Part shown: positions 11,191 to 23,001 of the stretch, one piece after another
Numbering within the stretch: the stretch's first letter is position 1
Layout: each line of letters starts with the position of its first letter
Source of the DNA: Anastatus disparis
Taxonomy: Eukaryota; Arthropoda; Insecta; Hymenoptera; Eupelmidae
NCBI GenBank assembly: GCA_017163975.1
Contig: JAFFSR010000087.1
Coordinates: 1,364,001-1,428,000 of the forward strand
DNA: 64,000 nucleotides
Direction: 5' to 3'
Notes under the pieces: model-generated
What the model saw: the letters and a program-made list of their open reading frames with translations, nothing else
What the model was told of the DNA's origin: nothing
The model's database searches: none
Position numbers and translations under genes: made by a program

Positions 11191-11521
11191 TAAAATACCG
11201 TGAAAATTATTTATGATTCTCAGTGACGATCTTGAAGTTATAAAAAAATATACATATTATTAAATTTTTTTAACTCTTGAAATAGTTAAGCATACTATGG
11301 AATTGTTTGATAGTGGAAATAAAGCCATTTTACACGACTAAGCTATAAATTTTATTTGTGAATAAATACAATAAATCGCACTAATTTATTAATACTAGGC
11401 AATTTTTCAGTTTATTAATAAGTTAATTTAATTAATACTATGATATGCCCTTCAAAAATCACTATTCAATATATTAGAAATTCATATAGAATCTGAAGAA
11501 GTCATAATCATATTTTTTGAT
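11191..11521. other. AT-rich spacer
   Basis: No coding frame and no repeat partner recognised. Confidence 0.4.
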
Positions 11522-11912
11522 ATATGGGGATATCCACAAAACTTTTAATTGTCTAGTAACAGGTCATATTACAGCTGTTACTGGGTTACCGCATAATGCA
11601 CATTGTTTAAACTAGGTTCAAATCTTTTGTGCTATCCTGTAACTCTATTTCTGATGTATTTTGTAAATGTTTAACAAACGGCGCAGTAGATATTTCTATG
11701 AAACATTCATTTTTACACATAAAAAATTACCGTAATTTATCTTATGTGTAAATTTACTTTTTATAGAATTATTTGCTGCGCCGTTTGTGGCACATTTACA
11801 AAATACATCAGAAATAGAGTTACAGGATAGCACAAAAGATTATAACCTAGTTTAAATAATGACCTGTTACTAGAGAATTTAAAGTTGGATGGATATCCCC
11901 ATATAATACCAT
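11522..11912. mobile_element. Palindromic MITE with TATGGGGATATCCA ends
   Basis: The left arm (about 11,525-11,690) and right arm (about 11,770-11,910) are inverted copies. They share ATATGGGGATATCCA, CTAGTAACAGGTCAT, TGTGCTATCCTGTAACTCTA and ACAAACGGCGCAG. The ends sit in TA-rich sequence, so a TA target is plausible but cannot be proven here. Confidence 0.75.
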
Positions 11913-12034
11913 AGTGGTACACATGAAATTGGAAAGGTTCTAAAAATATATAAATTACAATAACTTTTCTGATGAGGATATATTATTCAGATTAATATTA
12001 TTTTTAAAATTAGATAACATTATTTTTATTTTTA

Positions 12035-12362
12035 AGAGCATGACGAAGCTTCCAGTCTTCTAATAATATTTCCAATCCCAAGTTATGAATAAACAATGCG
12101 TTTAATAACATTTTTTTGCGACAAAGAAAAAATTTGTAAGATTCAACTCGAGTGCGGACAACTCAAGAAACCCACGAAAATACTACATAAAAAGTAATAA
12201 TACAAACTTTCAATGTAACGTATTTTAAGATTAGGTTTGTCGAGCTTGATATAATTTCCAATCCAAGTTCATAAAAAATTTACAAGTTTAAATGATTTTT
12301 TATTTTAACAAAAATTATTGTATTAACATAGCTTTAGTGCGGACAAGTCATTATATTTGTTT
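12035..12362 (-). repeat. Dispersed ~330-bp repeat, intact copy (empty site for a TTAA MITE)
   Basis: The reverse complement matches 31,300-31,335 plus 31,876-32,139. Shared words are ATAATGACTTGTCCGCACTA, CGACAAACCTAA, GTTGTCCGCACT and CTTCGTCATGCTCTT. At the place where the other copy holds a 532-bp MITE, this copy has a single TTAA at 12,323-12,326, so it serves as the unoccupied allele of the site. Confidence 0.8.
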
Positions 12363-13558
12363 TTCTCATCCGTGCTGAGTAAGCGGCCTATAGCGCATGC
12401 GTTTTCGGGGTAGTAAGTAGCTAATAGCGCGCGCTGCGTGTGTTGTTTTTTGAGGGCGTGTGTTTCACAGCTATGTATAATATTATTTTGTATTAAATCA
12501 CGTAAATACGTTACATTCTGTAAAATAATGTCACGCAAAAGCGTTAATTAATGTAAAATCGCAAAGGTTTATACAAGCGCAGCGCCCTCATACTGTATCT
12601 CATCGACCATATGATGAATTTTATACTCTATCTCGCTTTAACCTCTGACAAAGTAAATCGTATCATCTATTCTTGTATTATTTTTACATTAACGAAATCG
12701 TAATTATTCCGTATAAACGTGAAATTGGTGAACTAAAAGTATGTAATTTAATTACAAATAATAGTACCAAAAAGTATTGAAATATACTATTGCGAGTCAG
12801 TCGTACGGCAGATATGAGAGAGAGAGAGTCTCGGGCAATGGCGCTATTCGCTACGCTCGTGCGCCAACTTGCCCTCGTGCGTAATAGTCAACTAAACCTT
12901 ACTCGTTACACAATATACTATTAATTTACGAATTTAAAATGATATTAATGAAATAAAAAAATCAAAACTTGATTGCTGTAGCTCCAACATCAGATAAATA
13001 TTACGGAAAGAAACATAATGAATCACCCAAATTCACAATTTTATAAATTACAACTGAATCACTGGAAAAATAGTTGCATACAATAGACTTTTCCAAATTT
13101 TATGAGTAACGGCTTATAATTGAAATTTCAATGTCGGAACGATTCGGAAAACTTGAAACATTTATCAATTTTCATTTCATAATAGTTCTTAAACATTCTT
13201 TAAAGACCGGAAAAATATTTGTTCCGATTCTTTTAGAAATTTCCGGGTCATTTTAACGAGGATATAACTGATGATGATGTAACAAAATTCAACTGCAATA
13301 ATCACAAATTTTCCAATCGAAAACGTTTCCATAAATAATTTCCATAACTTTATAATTTCCGCGAAAATAATCATAATCTTCATAATTCTGCAAAAATGAC
13401 GATTTATATTGACTTTTCATAAATTTAAGTAACTTATAGAAATTTTTTTAAATTCAATTTACTTGTTTTTGTCATAAAAACGAAAGATAATTAGTCTCAA
13501 AGCAGACTTAACGTAGGTAAATATTATTTTTTTATATACGCTTTTCTTATATTCGCCT
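12363..13558. other. Spacer with one GC-rich hairpin
   Basis: No gene seen. A strong hairpin lies at about 12,833-12,872: GGGCAATGGCGC pairs with GCGCCAACTTGCCC around CGCTACGCTCG. A purine run (GAGAGAGAGAGAGT) precedes it at 12,814. The remainder is AT-rich and featureless. Confidence 0.5.
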
Positions 13559-14110
13559 TCATGTCTGTTTGCATGTTTGTCTGTCTGTAATCAAATCTTG
13601 CGCGCTCGATTTCAGGCACTTTTTGACAGATATAAATTCTGACAATTGGCATAGACTTTGGTCTTGGATGACAATACAATAATCAGTTGTCATTTTGGTA
13701 CCTGGACATCCAGGTCGATGATAATGGGTGTGAAAAGTCATCTCCGAGGAAGTATGAATGGGGAGGCTTTCTTTGGGTCAAGGCGAGTTTCTCGGGGGTT
13801 TTCAGGGTTGCTAAAACCGAATTTGAGATCAAACAATTGCCACAAAGTGATGCACGTTGTCCAGAATACGCATGGACGTCGTCTCCGAGGAAGTACAAGT
13901 GGGGAGGCTTTCTCTGGGTCGAGGTGGGTTCCCGGGGATTTCGGGGCTGCTAAAACCTAATTCAAGGTTTGAAAGTGAATCTATAATGCATAATAATGAT
14001 TTAGGATGAAGAGGTCGAACTGGAGTACCAAGTCGCCGATAACGGATGTACCTGAGTGTAATCTTCGAAAAGTCTGGTTGCAATGTAACTCTAAATGATA
14101 ATAAAAACAA
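13559..14110. repeat. 141-bp direct duplication in a GC-richer island
   Basis: TCTCCGAGGAAGTA starts at 13,741 and again at 13,882, a 141-bp spacing. Each copy continues with GTGGGGAGGCTTTCT(T/C)TGGGTC and GTTGCTAAAACC-type words. The spacing is exactly 47 codons, and one plus-strand frame stays open across both units with conserved residues (SSPRKYxWGGFLWV). I do not recognise the peptide. A non-coding duplicated repeat is equally likely. A (TGTC)n start at 13,562 precedes it. Confidence 0.55.
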
Positions 14111-14974
14111 TTTTAACTTAAAAATAGAAAATACAAAATTTTAAAAACATGCTTTAAAAATAAAATACAATAATTGAATAAATAGGCTAAAAAGTATAAA
14201 ATAAATAAATTAACTTTTTTTAAATTTTTTAAATAATAGCGCTTATTACCTGTATATCGGAATGATGTTTGATGAAAAAATGTCAAAATTATTCACTAAT
14301 TACAATAGTAATATGCTTTCTCGAAGTTAAATTTCGCTGGCATTATTCGAACGAAAAATTCATAAATTAGTAGGGATACTACCGCAAATTTATATGCGAG
14401 ATGATTTGTATGAATGATCTTTATATATGGGTATCGACTACGAGTAAATCAACATATTTCATGGAACTTGCATGAATCTTAAACAATTGTTCTTTTAAAA
14501 TCTTTTTATTTCCGAGTATTCTCCGACCTAATCAAACAACCTTAGAATCGAAATCTAAAAGAATCTCCAAGTTTCATTTGACATAGTCCCTGCAAATATC
14601 TGTAAACTTCATAATCGGTATGGAAAATTTCAAAATTCATTCATATAGACGATTTCCAGGTAGCCAGGATCACCTGGATATTGTGAGATGTCATCTCGGG
14701 AAACGTACATGTTATTAATAAATAATGGCTAAATTTCAAAAGATATTCTTGTAGACAATGTTTATCTTACTCGGAACATCCATGTTTGGCTAGATAACAT
14801 TTGAAACAACTTCAAATTAGTTATTAAACTATAAGTTGAATTTCAAAAGTTTTAGCTGTAGATGATGTTTAAGTTGTCATTAACACCTAGGTATCCAAAG
14901 ACGGCGATCGTGGGTACCACAGCATAATAAATAACTATTTTTTAAATATTGTCTACATCGATAAGGTAAAGTAT
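14111..14974. other. Foldback spacer, right part; no gene seen
   Basis: AT-rich. Weakly repeated words around 14,650-14,900 (TTTCAAAAG...TGTAGACAATGTTTA and TTTCAAAAG...TGTAGATGATGTTTA, about 125 bp apart) suggest an old diverged tandem repeat. Nothing coding. Confidence 0.45.
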
Positions 14975-15343
14975 GTGTATATATATATATATATATATAA
15001 AGTTAAATATGTGTTTGTATGTGTGAGCGTGTGCGTGTGCGTATGAGTTGAAATTAAATGTTCCATATAAACTTGAATAAACCTGTGTGTGTATGTGCGA
15101 TTCTACATGAAATGTCCCTTATGTATATATATATATATATATGTTTATATCATGCTTGTAAGTCGACATGAAAAGTCCCACGTACATAAACGCGTGTGTG
15201 CATGCATGCGAATTGACATGAAACGTCTCATATATATAAACCTAAGGGTACTTAGATAGGTGTGTACAAGTTGTCATGAAATGTCCCATATATATATAGA
15301 AAAACCTGTGCTTGCGAGTACGTGCAAGTTGACATGAAATGTC

Positions 15344-15383
<40 letters not shown>

Positions 15384-16135
15384 AAATTGCGGGTGAACGT
15401 GAGCAATTTGATATGAAATGGACCATATATACATATGCAAAAACCTGTCAGTAAGGTCGTACATGAGTTGACATGAAGAGTCGCATATAAAAGCGTGTAT
15501 GCATGAATGCAAATTGACATGAAACGTCGCATATATGTAAACCTGAAGGAACTCGGATATGTGTGTGAGAGTTGTCATGAAATGTTCCATGTATATAGAA
15601 AAGCCTGTGATTATAAGTACATACGAGTTGACATGAAATGTCCCATATATATATATATATATATATATATAATCCTGTGTGTGCATGCGCATTGGCATGA
15701 AATGTCCCATATATATAAACCTGTATGTGCGTGCGTTGAAATTTACAGAAAAAATCCCATGTATATCAACGTGTGTGTGCATGAATGAAAATTGACACGA
15801 AACGTCCCATGTATGAAAACCTGAGAACTCGGATAGGTGTGTGAGAGTTGTCATGAAATGTTCCATATATATAGATAAGCCTGTGATTATGAGTATGTAC
15901 AAGTTGACATGAAATGTCCCATATATATAAACCTGTATGTGTGTGCGTTGAAATTTACATAAAAAATCCCATGTATATTAACGTGTGTGTGCATGAATGA
16001 AAATTGACATGAAACGTCCCATATATGCGAACCTGAAGGAACTCGGATAGGTATGTGAGAGTTGTCATGAAATGTTCCATATATATAGAGAAGCCTGTGA
16101 TCATGAGTACGTACGAGTTGACCTGAAATGTCCCA

Positions 16136-16208
<73 letters not shown>

Positions 16209-16440
16209 TAATCCTGTGTGTGTGCATGCGCATTGGCATGAAATGTCCCATATATATAAACCTGTCTGTGGGTGCGTTCTAATTGACGTGGAATGTCCCA
16301 CGTATGTATGTATGTATGTATGTATATATATATATCAACTTGTCTGTATGTGTGCGTTTGGGTCGACACGAAATGTTGCATATATATGAGCTCAGGTGCA
16401 TATGTATGTGCGCGTCCACATCTGTTTTTCTATATACATA
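14975..16440 (-). repeat. Array of TTGACATGAAATGTCCC motifs, right arm
   Basis: Mirror image of 6,400-7,985. The plus strand here reads GTTGACATGAAATGTCCCAT followed by TATATA, repeated about every 50-110 bp and separated by (TA)n and TGTGTG tracts. A ~360-bp block (about 15,530-15,890 and 15,900-16,240) is itself duplicated, sharing GAACTCGGATAGGT and TTGTCATGAAATGTTCCAT. Confidence 0.85.
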
Positions 16441-16454
16441 CATATGATGAAAAT

Positions 16455-17045
16455 TCCTTTAAAACGTTTAATTAAAAAGGAATTATGGAATTTTTAATTA
16501 AAGCCCTCGAATTCACAAATCATAATCATAACTGACGCTCTTTCAATTCACCATTACATTTTGATTTCTTAATTGAAATTTATTTAATTAAGGATTCCTT
16601 TTGATTTTGGAATTAAAGCCCTTTCAATTCACGATTAAATTTTGATTTCTTAATTGAAATTTATTCAATTAAGAATTCCTTTTGATTTTGGAATTAAAGC
16701 CCTTACAATTCACGATTACATTTTGATTTCTTAATTGAAATTTATTTAATTAAGGATTCCTTTTGATTTTGGAATTAAAGCCCTTTCAATTCACGATTAA
16801 ATTTTGATTTCTTAATTGAAATTTATTTAATTAAGAATTCCTTTTGATTTTGTAATTAAAGCCCTTTCAATTCACGATTACATTTTGATTTCTTAATTAA
16901 AATTTATTTAATTAAGAATTCCTTTTGATTTTTTAATTAAAGCCTTTTCAATTCACGATTAGATTTTGATTTGTTAATTAAAATATTTTTAATTATTAAT
17001 TTAAAAGGAATTGTTAATTAAATAAAACTCTAATTACGAATTTAA
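16455..17045 (-). repeat. 81-bp tandem array, right arm
   Basis: Reverse complement of the 5,871-6,370 array. AATTAAAGCCCTTTCAATTC recurs at about 81-82-bp spacing, with the same alternating GGATTCC/GAATTCC variants. Confidence 0.87.
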
Positions 17046-17332
17046 AAAGGATTTGTGAATTAAAATTTATTTAAAGCCCAAAATGATTTAAATATTTGCA
17101 ACCCTGCACGTGGTTAACCTAACCTCAACTTTCCGAACGTAATATGTAAAAGTGTCAGTAGTAACTGGCACGCAGCATTAGAAACACGGCCGCAGCAATA
17201 GCCACAAATACATTTTATTTTAAAGTTTAAAGTTCATCTTACGTCGATTCCGCTGTAATACCCACATCTACCCTATTGGGAGGAAAACATATAGTTATTG
17301 ACGTATAACAATTTTCCTTGAATAATTTCCCA

Positions 17333-17640
17333 TATGGAAAAAAATTCTGGAAATAATTGTAAATAAGTGTTAATAACTGTAACTAAATGTAAATAACTAA
17401 ATGTAAATAAGTTATTTACAATTATTTACTGTTATTTACACTTATTTATAGTTATTTATATTCATTTAGTTATTACATGTATTTATTTTTTTTACAATCA
17501 TTCACATTTATTTACGATTATTTATATTTTTTTACAGCTTTTTACAGTTTTTTACAGTTAATTACAGTTATTTATAGTTATTTACATTTTCGAAAATTTT
17601 CACAAACTTATTCACTTTTTTTATATACTAGAAAATCCAT
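17333..17640 (+). repeat. 10-bp tandem array (TGTAAATAAC) in two opposed blocks
   Basis: It starts CCATATGGAAAAAAATTC, then (GTAAATAANT)n to about 17,420. The array then flips to its complement (AGTTATTTAC)n up to about 17,595, and ends ATTTTCGAAAATTTTC. The same array in the opposite orientation is at 38,393-38,785. The short ORF inside is a repeat translation. Confidence 0.8.
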
Positions 17641-17710
17641 GCGCGCAAGCGCGCCCTATATCTAATCTAAATGTATATGAATTTTTAATGATTGACTGTT
17701 AATATAGTGT

Positions 17711-17888
17711 CAGTGATGGATTTCGAGGATGCTTTATACATTTATGTATATCTATATATTAGGATATCCTTTAGCCAACTTCAGAGTATACCGTAGAATT
17801 AGAGTATAAGCAGAATATATTATTCTGTAGTATATACTCTGAAGTTGGCTGTTGGATATCATATAAGCATCTTCGAAATCCATCACTG
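17711..17888. mobile_element. hAT-type MITE, 178 bp, with 8-bp target duplication
   Basis: The terminal inverted repeat CAGTGATGGATTTCGA begins at 17,711, with its complement ending at 17,888. The arms continue inward through GATGCTT and CCAACTTCAGAGTATA. The target duplication TATAGTGT flanks it at 17,703-17,710 and 17,889-17,896. A CAGNG start and an 8-bp duplication are hallmarks of the hAT superfamily. No coding capacity. Confidence 0.93.
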
Positions 17889-17896
17889 TATAGTGT

Positions 17897-18408
17897 TATT
17901 ATTTTCTGTTCATTATTAAATAATAATAATTTCATATCTACTAATATCTGCATCAGTAAAGAAATTGATGTTATATACTAATGTATCAGAGTAGTTTACG
18001 CGGCATCAATGAATTTATAGACACGGAAACCTTCGAGAAAAATAAATCCCATTTAAAAGATATATAATCACTGTATTCATTTTCTTATTATTATTTATAA
18101 AAATTAAAGAAATAGTAAACATATAAATTATTTTTTAGACATTTCTTAAATCTTTCAAAATTTAAATAACGTGAACTATTACAAAGTCAAAAGTTGTTTT
18201 ACAAATATCTAGCTTTTTATACACATAATTTTTAATATCAATCTAACGTATTTGATTTTCAAGATATATCTTAAGAGAATTCCAAGATCGATCTCTGGAC
18301 ATAGTCATGTAAAATTGTCCATGATTAAAAACATCTGTTTTTAATACAATGTAAAGTGTTTTATAAAAACGACTTTTCCAGTTTTATCATCACTTAAAAT
18401 TTCACATT
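17897..18408. other. AT-rich spacer
   Basis: Nothing recognisable. The sequence is AT-rich throughout with stops in all frames. Confidence 0.4.
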
Positions 18409-18660
18409 TTAAGGAGACATAAAACGGACACTACATCTACACTCATAAATATTGACTATCTTCACATTTTAGTGCAAAATTTCAGGAAAAAAATGCATTA
18501 GATGGTATAAATTTTTAAATAAATTTATTCATTAGCATTTATGAATTTTTAATTTCTGGTACCAGAAAAATTGTAATACAATAATATTGGTATCCAAAAT
18601 TCTCAATAACTAATGAATGAAGTTATTTAAAAATTAATATTTTCAACAATATGAAATCCA
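18409..18660 (+). mobile_element. Truncated copy of the TTAAGGAGATG MITE family
   Basis: TTAA at 18,409 is followed by GGAGACATAAAACGGACACT and AAATATTGACTATCTTCACA, matching the left arm of the elements at 43,520 and 44,200. The right end is not found, so only about two thirds of the element remains. Confidence 0.7.
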
Positions 18661-18772
18661 TAAAATATATAAAAAATAAAATAGTTCAAATCAATTCTTA
18701 ACGATATGTATATTGTTCCTATTTTTAAAATACAAATAAAAATAAATATTCTAATTTATACTTTCTTAATTA

Positions 18773-19457
18773 TCCTTGGTAGAAATTAGTCCGGGCTACT
18801 AGACAGTTTTAGCTAGAATAATCAAGTTCTAAACAGATCTGTACAGATGAACTAGACAGATCTGTACTGGCGTGTAACACCTTTCCCTTCTAGATACCCG
18901 TATAGTTTTCCCTTATAGAACTGTACAGTTCTATCGAGGCGTTAACGTATATTAAGGGTTGGGCGCAACATAATTTCATATAGACGCTTTAGTTCGTCAT
19001 TGTATTTCATGGCGTCACTTATAGTATGCTGAAATGTATAGTCGCGTGTATGTAAACATTCTGTCCTTGTCTCTCGCATGATAAGAAAGAGAGATAAAGA
19101 TAGAGACGCGACTATAAATCCCAACCTATGCGTGATACTGGCACTTTTACTTTCAATATGACTTTCTAGTGATAGTTTTGTTGTACTTTCCGTTGTTCAG
19201 TTGATAATTTTTTTTAATTTTTATTGATTGATGTTTTTGCACACGATATTTGAAGAAAAGGTGCAATGAAAGAACATTATTAGGTTAGGTTTGGCTTTAC
19301 TTCGTCACTACTGCATGATTTGTAAGTTGGTAGCGCGCGCATTCAGGGGGTAATATTAGTCCACATCCTTCTAGTTTTTCTTATCTAGAATAATCTAGTT
19401 TTACTATAAAGGCCTAGAGAACCTATACGGGCACCTAGATAAAATTTCTACCAGGGA
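18773..19457. mobile_element. TIR element with CCYTGGTAGAAATT ends
   Basis: The left end CCTTGGTAGAAATTAG and the complement of the right end, CCCTGGTAGAAATTTT, form a terminal inverted repeat. The flanks read TAT and ATA. The interior has clustered CTAGA/TCTAG words near both ends and a GC-richer centre (18,950-19,140) bounded by GGGTTGGG and CCCAACC. No transposase. Confidence 0.6.
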
Positions 19458-19879
19458 TAGTAATTATACTATTCTTTCAAACAAAAGATTTTTAATTTTA
19501 TTTTGCAGAAGAACTGTTTATTCTCAGCGTGATTCAATTGGAATTTTGAAATTAAATAAACAAACTTTTAAAAACGCTGCCAAGTGCTTTGGCGGAATGC
19601 TTTCTCATAGAGCTCTTTGAGTTGTATTAATTTTTTTATATTTATTTAAATGTGATTTTAATATTAAAAAATTGTCTAACATTAATATTTACTCATATTG
19701 TACTTTATCAATTTCGAACATATATGCTAGCTGTTTGCTTTTTCAACATTTATAATTTTTTTTAAATCATCAAGTAATACAAAAAAATTTGTTCTATTGG
19801 AAAAATGATATAATGTAGTAATAAAAAGAATGATGACAACAAAATTTCTAATCTTTATAAAATGCAATCATATTGATAT
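19458..19879. other. AT-rich spacer
   Basis: No open frame and no repeat partner recognised. Confidence 0.4.
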
Positions 19880-21180
19880 ATAAATACAGTTCAGTTTTAT
19901 GGCTCTATAAAAAAACTACTCTATGAATACCAATTTTCAATAGCTTCCCGTCTACTTATACAAAAACATAGATAGTATGCGAAATTTGAAGCAAATCCAT
20001 CGAGTAATTTTCGAGATCTAATTGGTTAAATAAATAACATTTTCTTTTCAAAATTTCTTTTTCGAAATTTTAAAAATGATATAAAATTCAAACTACCCTA
20101 TGAAAATCAATTTTTGAAAATTTCCCTTCTTTCGGCAGTTGTAAATGATTTCCCTGCAAATTTTATCGTATAGTTTACGTAAAATAAAAAAAATAAATAA
20201 AAAATCGAAATTTTTTTTTTAAATCTTTAAAATTTTCTAAAATCGTAACCACGCTAAGAAAATTAGTTTTTAAAAGCTAATTTTTTTCAGATAATATTGA
20301 ATTGATTGTACAAAAATTTTGGAGAAAATTTATAGTATGGTTTACACAAAATGGAAGATGAATGAAAAATAAAAAATTTTTTTTTAATTTTCAAAATGCT
20401 CTAAAATTAAAACTGCTCTGAGAAAATATGTTTGCCAAAGCTTGTTTTTTTCAGACAGTAGCGAATAACTTGCATTTAAATTTTGGAGACAATATATCAA
20501 ATGGTTTTCGTGAAATAGAAAAAAATTAAAAATAAAAATTTTAAAAAAAATTTTTAAAATGCTCTGAAATTAAAAGTGCACTAAAAACATCAGTTTTCAA
20601 AAGTGTTTCTACTTTTGGCAGTCAAAATTAAGTTCCATACAAATTTCCAAACAAATTTTTTGAGTAGTTTACATAAAATACAAAAAAAATTAAGAATCGA
20701 AAGTTTTTTAAAATTCTTAATATGACTCTAAAAAAAAACTACTCCAAGAAAATCAATTCTCAATAGCTTCCGCACCAGTTGATCGAAAAATTGAATTGTA
20801 TGGAAAATTTGAAGTAAATCCATGGATTGGTTTTTAAGATTTTATTGGCTTAATAAATAGAAACATTTTTTTCAAAAATTTCAAAATGCTCTAAAATTAA
20901 AACTAAGCTAAGAAAATCAGTTTTCAAAAATTTATTTTATTTGGGCAATCACAAATAATTTCCGTGCAAATTTTGAAGCAAATTCACCAAGCAGTAAACA
21001 AAAAATAACCTAAAAAACGAAAAATCGAAAATTTTTTTTTTTTTTAAACAACTTTAAAATGAAAACTACACTAGAAGAACCAATTATCAATAGCTTCCCA
21101 GCAAGTTAGTCAAAAAACTAAATTCCATGCAAAATTAGAAGCAAATCCATCGAGTAGTTCTCGAGATACAATTTACTAGC
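19880..21180 (+). repeat. Tandem array of a diverged ~165-bp monomer
   Basis: The phrase CTCTAAAATTAAAACT...AAGAAAATCAG recurs near 20,398, 20,557, 20,722, 20,884 and 21,052, giving spacings of about 159-168 bp. Each unit also has GCAAATCCATCGAGTAGTTT or a variant. About eight units are present. The array ends directly in a long (CA)n tract. The same family is at 62.8-64.0 kb. Confidence 0.8.
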
Positions 21181-21193
21181 TGAAATCATACAT

Positions 21194-21502
<309 letters not shown>

Positions 21503-22023
21503 TGTAAAATTGTATTACTTATCAGTTTTTTTATTATTTATTTTAAAATGTTCTGAAATATTTTAAATCTTATTTTGAATTTACAAAATTATTTGCCAGG
21601 CTCATAGATAAATATTTTATGATATTGTTATAAGCTAAAACGTTCATAACATCTGTATTTTCTAAATTTATTGCTCAATATACTATTTTATAGTACAATT
21701 TTCAAAAAGAGAATTCAGAAGTAAACGGCATAGAATCGATACCATGTTCTAATTTCAAATATACAATAACAAATGAATATAGAGCGGTACTTCGCACTCT
21801 CGACAATTTCACACAAAAGGAATTTTTGTAAGCGGAAGTTAGCGATGTTTATACTAATAATTCTATTTAAAAAATCAAACTATAACGCAATAATTATAAT
21901 TTAATTATTTTATCAATGATTTTCATTATTAAATTCTTAATTGATGATAAGCACATTATAGTTAATCAAATCCCGTTTTTCGCCAATCATATGATTCTAT
22001 TCAACGTACCAATCACGTTCTTA
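21503..22023. other. Flank left of the large TIR element
   Basis: AT-rich with no gene recognised. It ends in TTA immediately before the TIR, a candidate 3-bp target duplication. Confidence 0.45.
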
Positions 22024-22107
22024 CCAGGAGAGTATCTGAGTTGCGGATCACAGATCTTGATGAAACATCGGGATAAGTATTTAGATACCAAAATATGAGT
22101 AAAGCCA

Positions 22108-22637
22108 CAGCAGTACGGTCCAACGCTTCGAAAAAGTAAAGTTATGGACGATTATAGTCTTATTTTCAGAAAAATATGCAAAAAGAACTCCTAATTGAAG
22201 TGTAAATAATTCTGTCTAGAAATGTCTTTAATAAATCCACAATAACTAAAATGAAAGCAGAGAAAGAAGACTTTAATTTGCTAGTTTCTGAATTGAAAAA
22301 TAATAATTAGAACTAAAGTTATGCTTGTTTAAAGTTAAGCATGAAAAGAGTACTAAAAATCACCATCCTTCAAAATTTAGACTATTTTTGGTACTCTCTT
22401 ACTGCTCAATTTTAAGCAAGCATAACTTTAGTTCTAATTATTATTTTTAAATTCGGAAACTAGCAAATTAAAGCTTCCTTTCTCTGCTTTTATTTTAGTT
22501 ATCGTGGATTTATTAAAGACATTTCTAGACAGAATTATTTACACTTCAATAAGGAGTTCTTTTTTCATATTTTTCAGAAAATTAAGTCTATAATCGTCCA
22601 TAACTTCTGTTTTTCGAAGCATTAGACCGTACCGCTG
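22108..22637. mobile_element. 530-bp palindromic MITE inside the left TIR
   Basis: The ends CAGCAGTACGGTCCAACG and (complement) CAGCGGTACGGTCTAATG open inverted arms of about 250 bp that share GCTTCGAAAAA, AAGTTATGGACGATTATAG and TTTAGTTCTAATTATTATTT. The right TIR at 38,270-38,285 lacks the insertion and gives the empty site. The junctions differ by a few bases, so the target duplication is not resolved. Confidence 0.8.
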
Positions 22638-22918
22638 TTAGGCGAGAGGGACACCCCCAAAAAAGCGCTTAGTTTTCGAGAAGGTGACCGCTACCGTCCT
22701 ACAAGCTAATTTTTTTTTTTTAAATTAAAGCTTTTGACCTCTAAATTACGAATATTAACTTTTTTTTTAGTTCCGAGTCCGGGAACATAAAGAAAATGGC
22801 GGTTGAATGGGTAAAAATTGTACACGCACTGTAAGTAGTAAGATAATATTATTTTGATTCATCATTCAGTTTTATCTTACCTTCTTTTTACTTCTATATA
22901 TTTACATATTTATACGTG

Positions 22919-22998
<80 letters not shown>

Positions 22999-23001
<3 letters not shown>

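Larger units (their letters stand above)
5331..17281. mobile_element. Giant (~12 kb) foldback structure with 2-2.6 kb complex inverted arms
   Basis: The left arm (5,331-7,985) and right arm (about 14,975-17,281) are reverse complements in overall order. The ends read TAGGGTAGATGTGAGTATT and, on the complement, TAGGGTAGATGTGGGTATT. Next comes a region with TGCCAGTTACTA and CAGGGTTGC, then an 81-bp tandem array, then an array of GACATTTCATGTC motifs among (TA)n and (CA)n tracts. The ~7 kb spacer holds a SINE and several MITEs but no transposase. The arrangement resembles foldback-type elements with tandem repeats in their TIRs. Target duplications are not resolved, so it could also be a segmental inversion-duplication of a repeat-rich block. 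Confidence 0.72.

Noticed and set aside
13189..13383. 64-residue minus-strand ORF and similar short ORFs in AT-rich spacers
   Set aside because: Length and composition expected by chance; no motif, no neighbour, no repeat of the frame elsewhere.
15242..16475. ORFs up to 216 residues in the right foldback arm
   Set aside because: Same low-complexity array as the left arm; the open frame follows from repeats lacking stops, not from selection.
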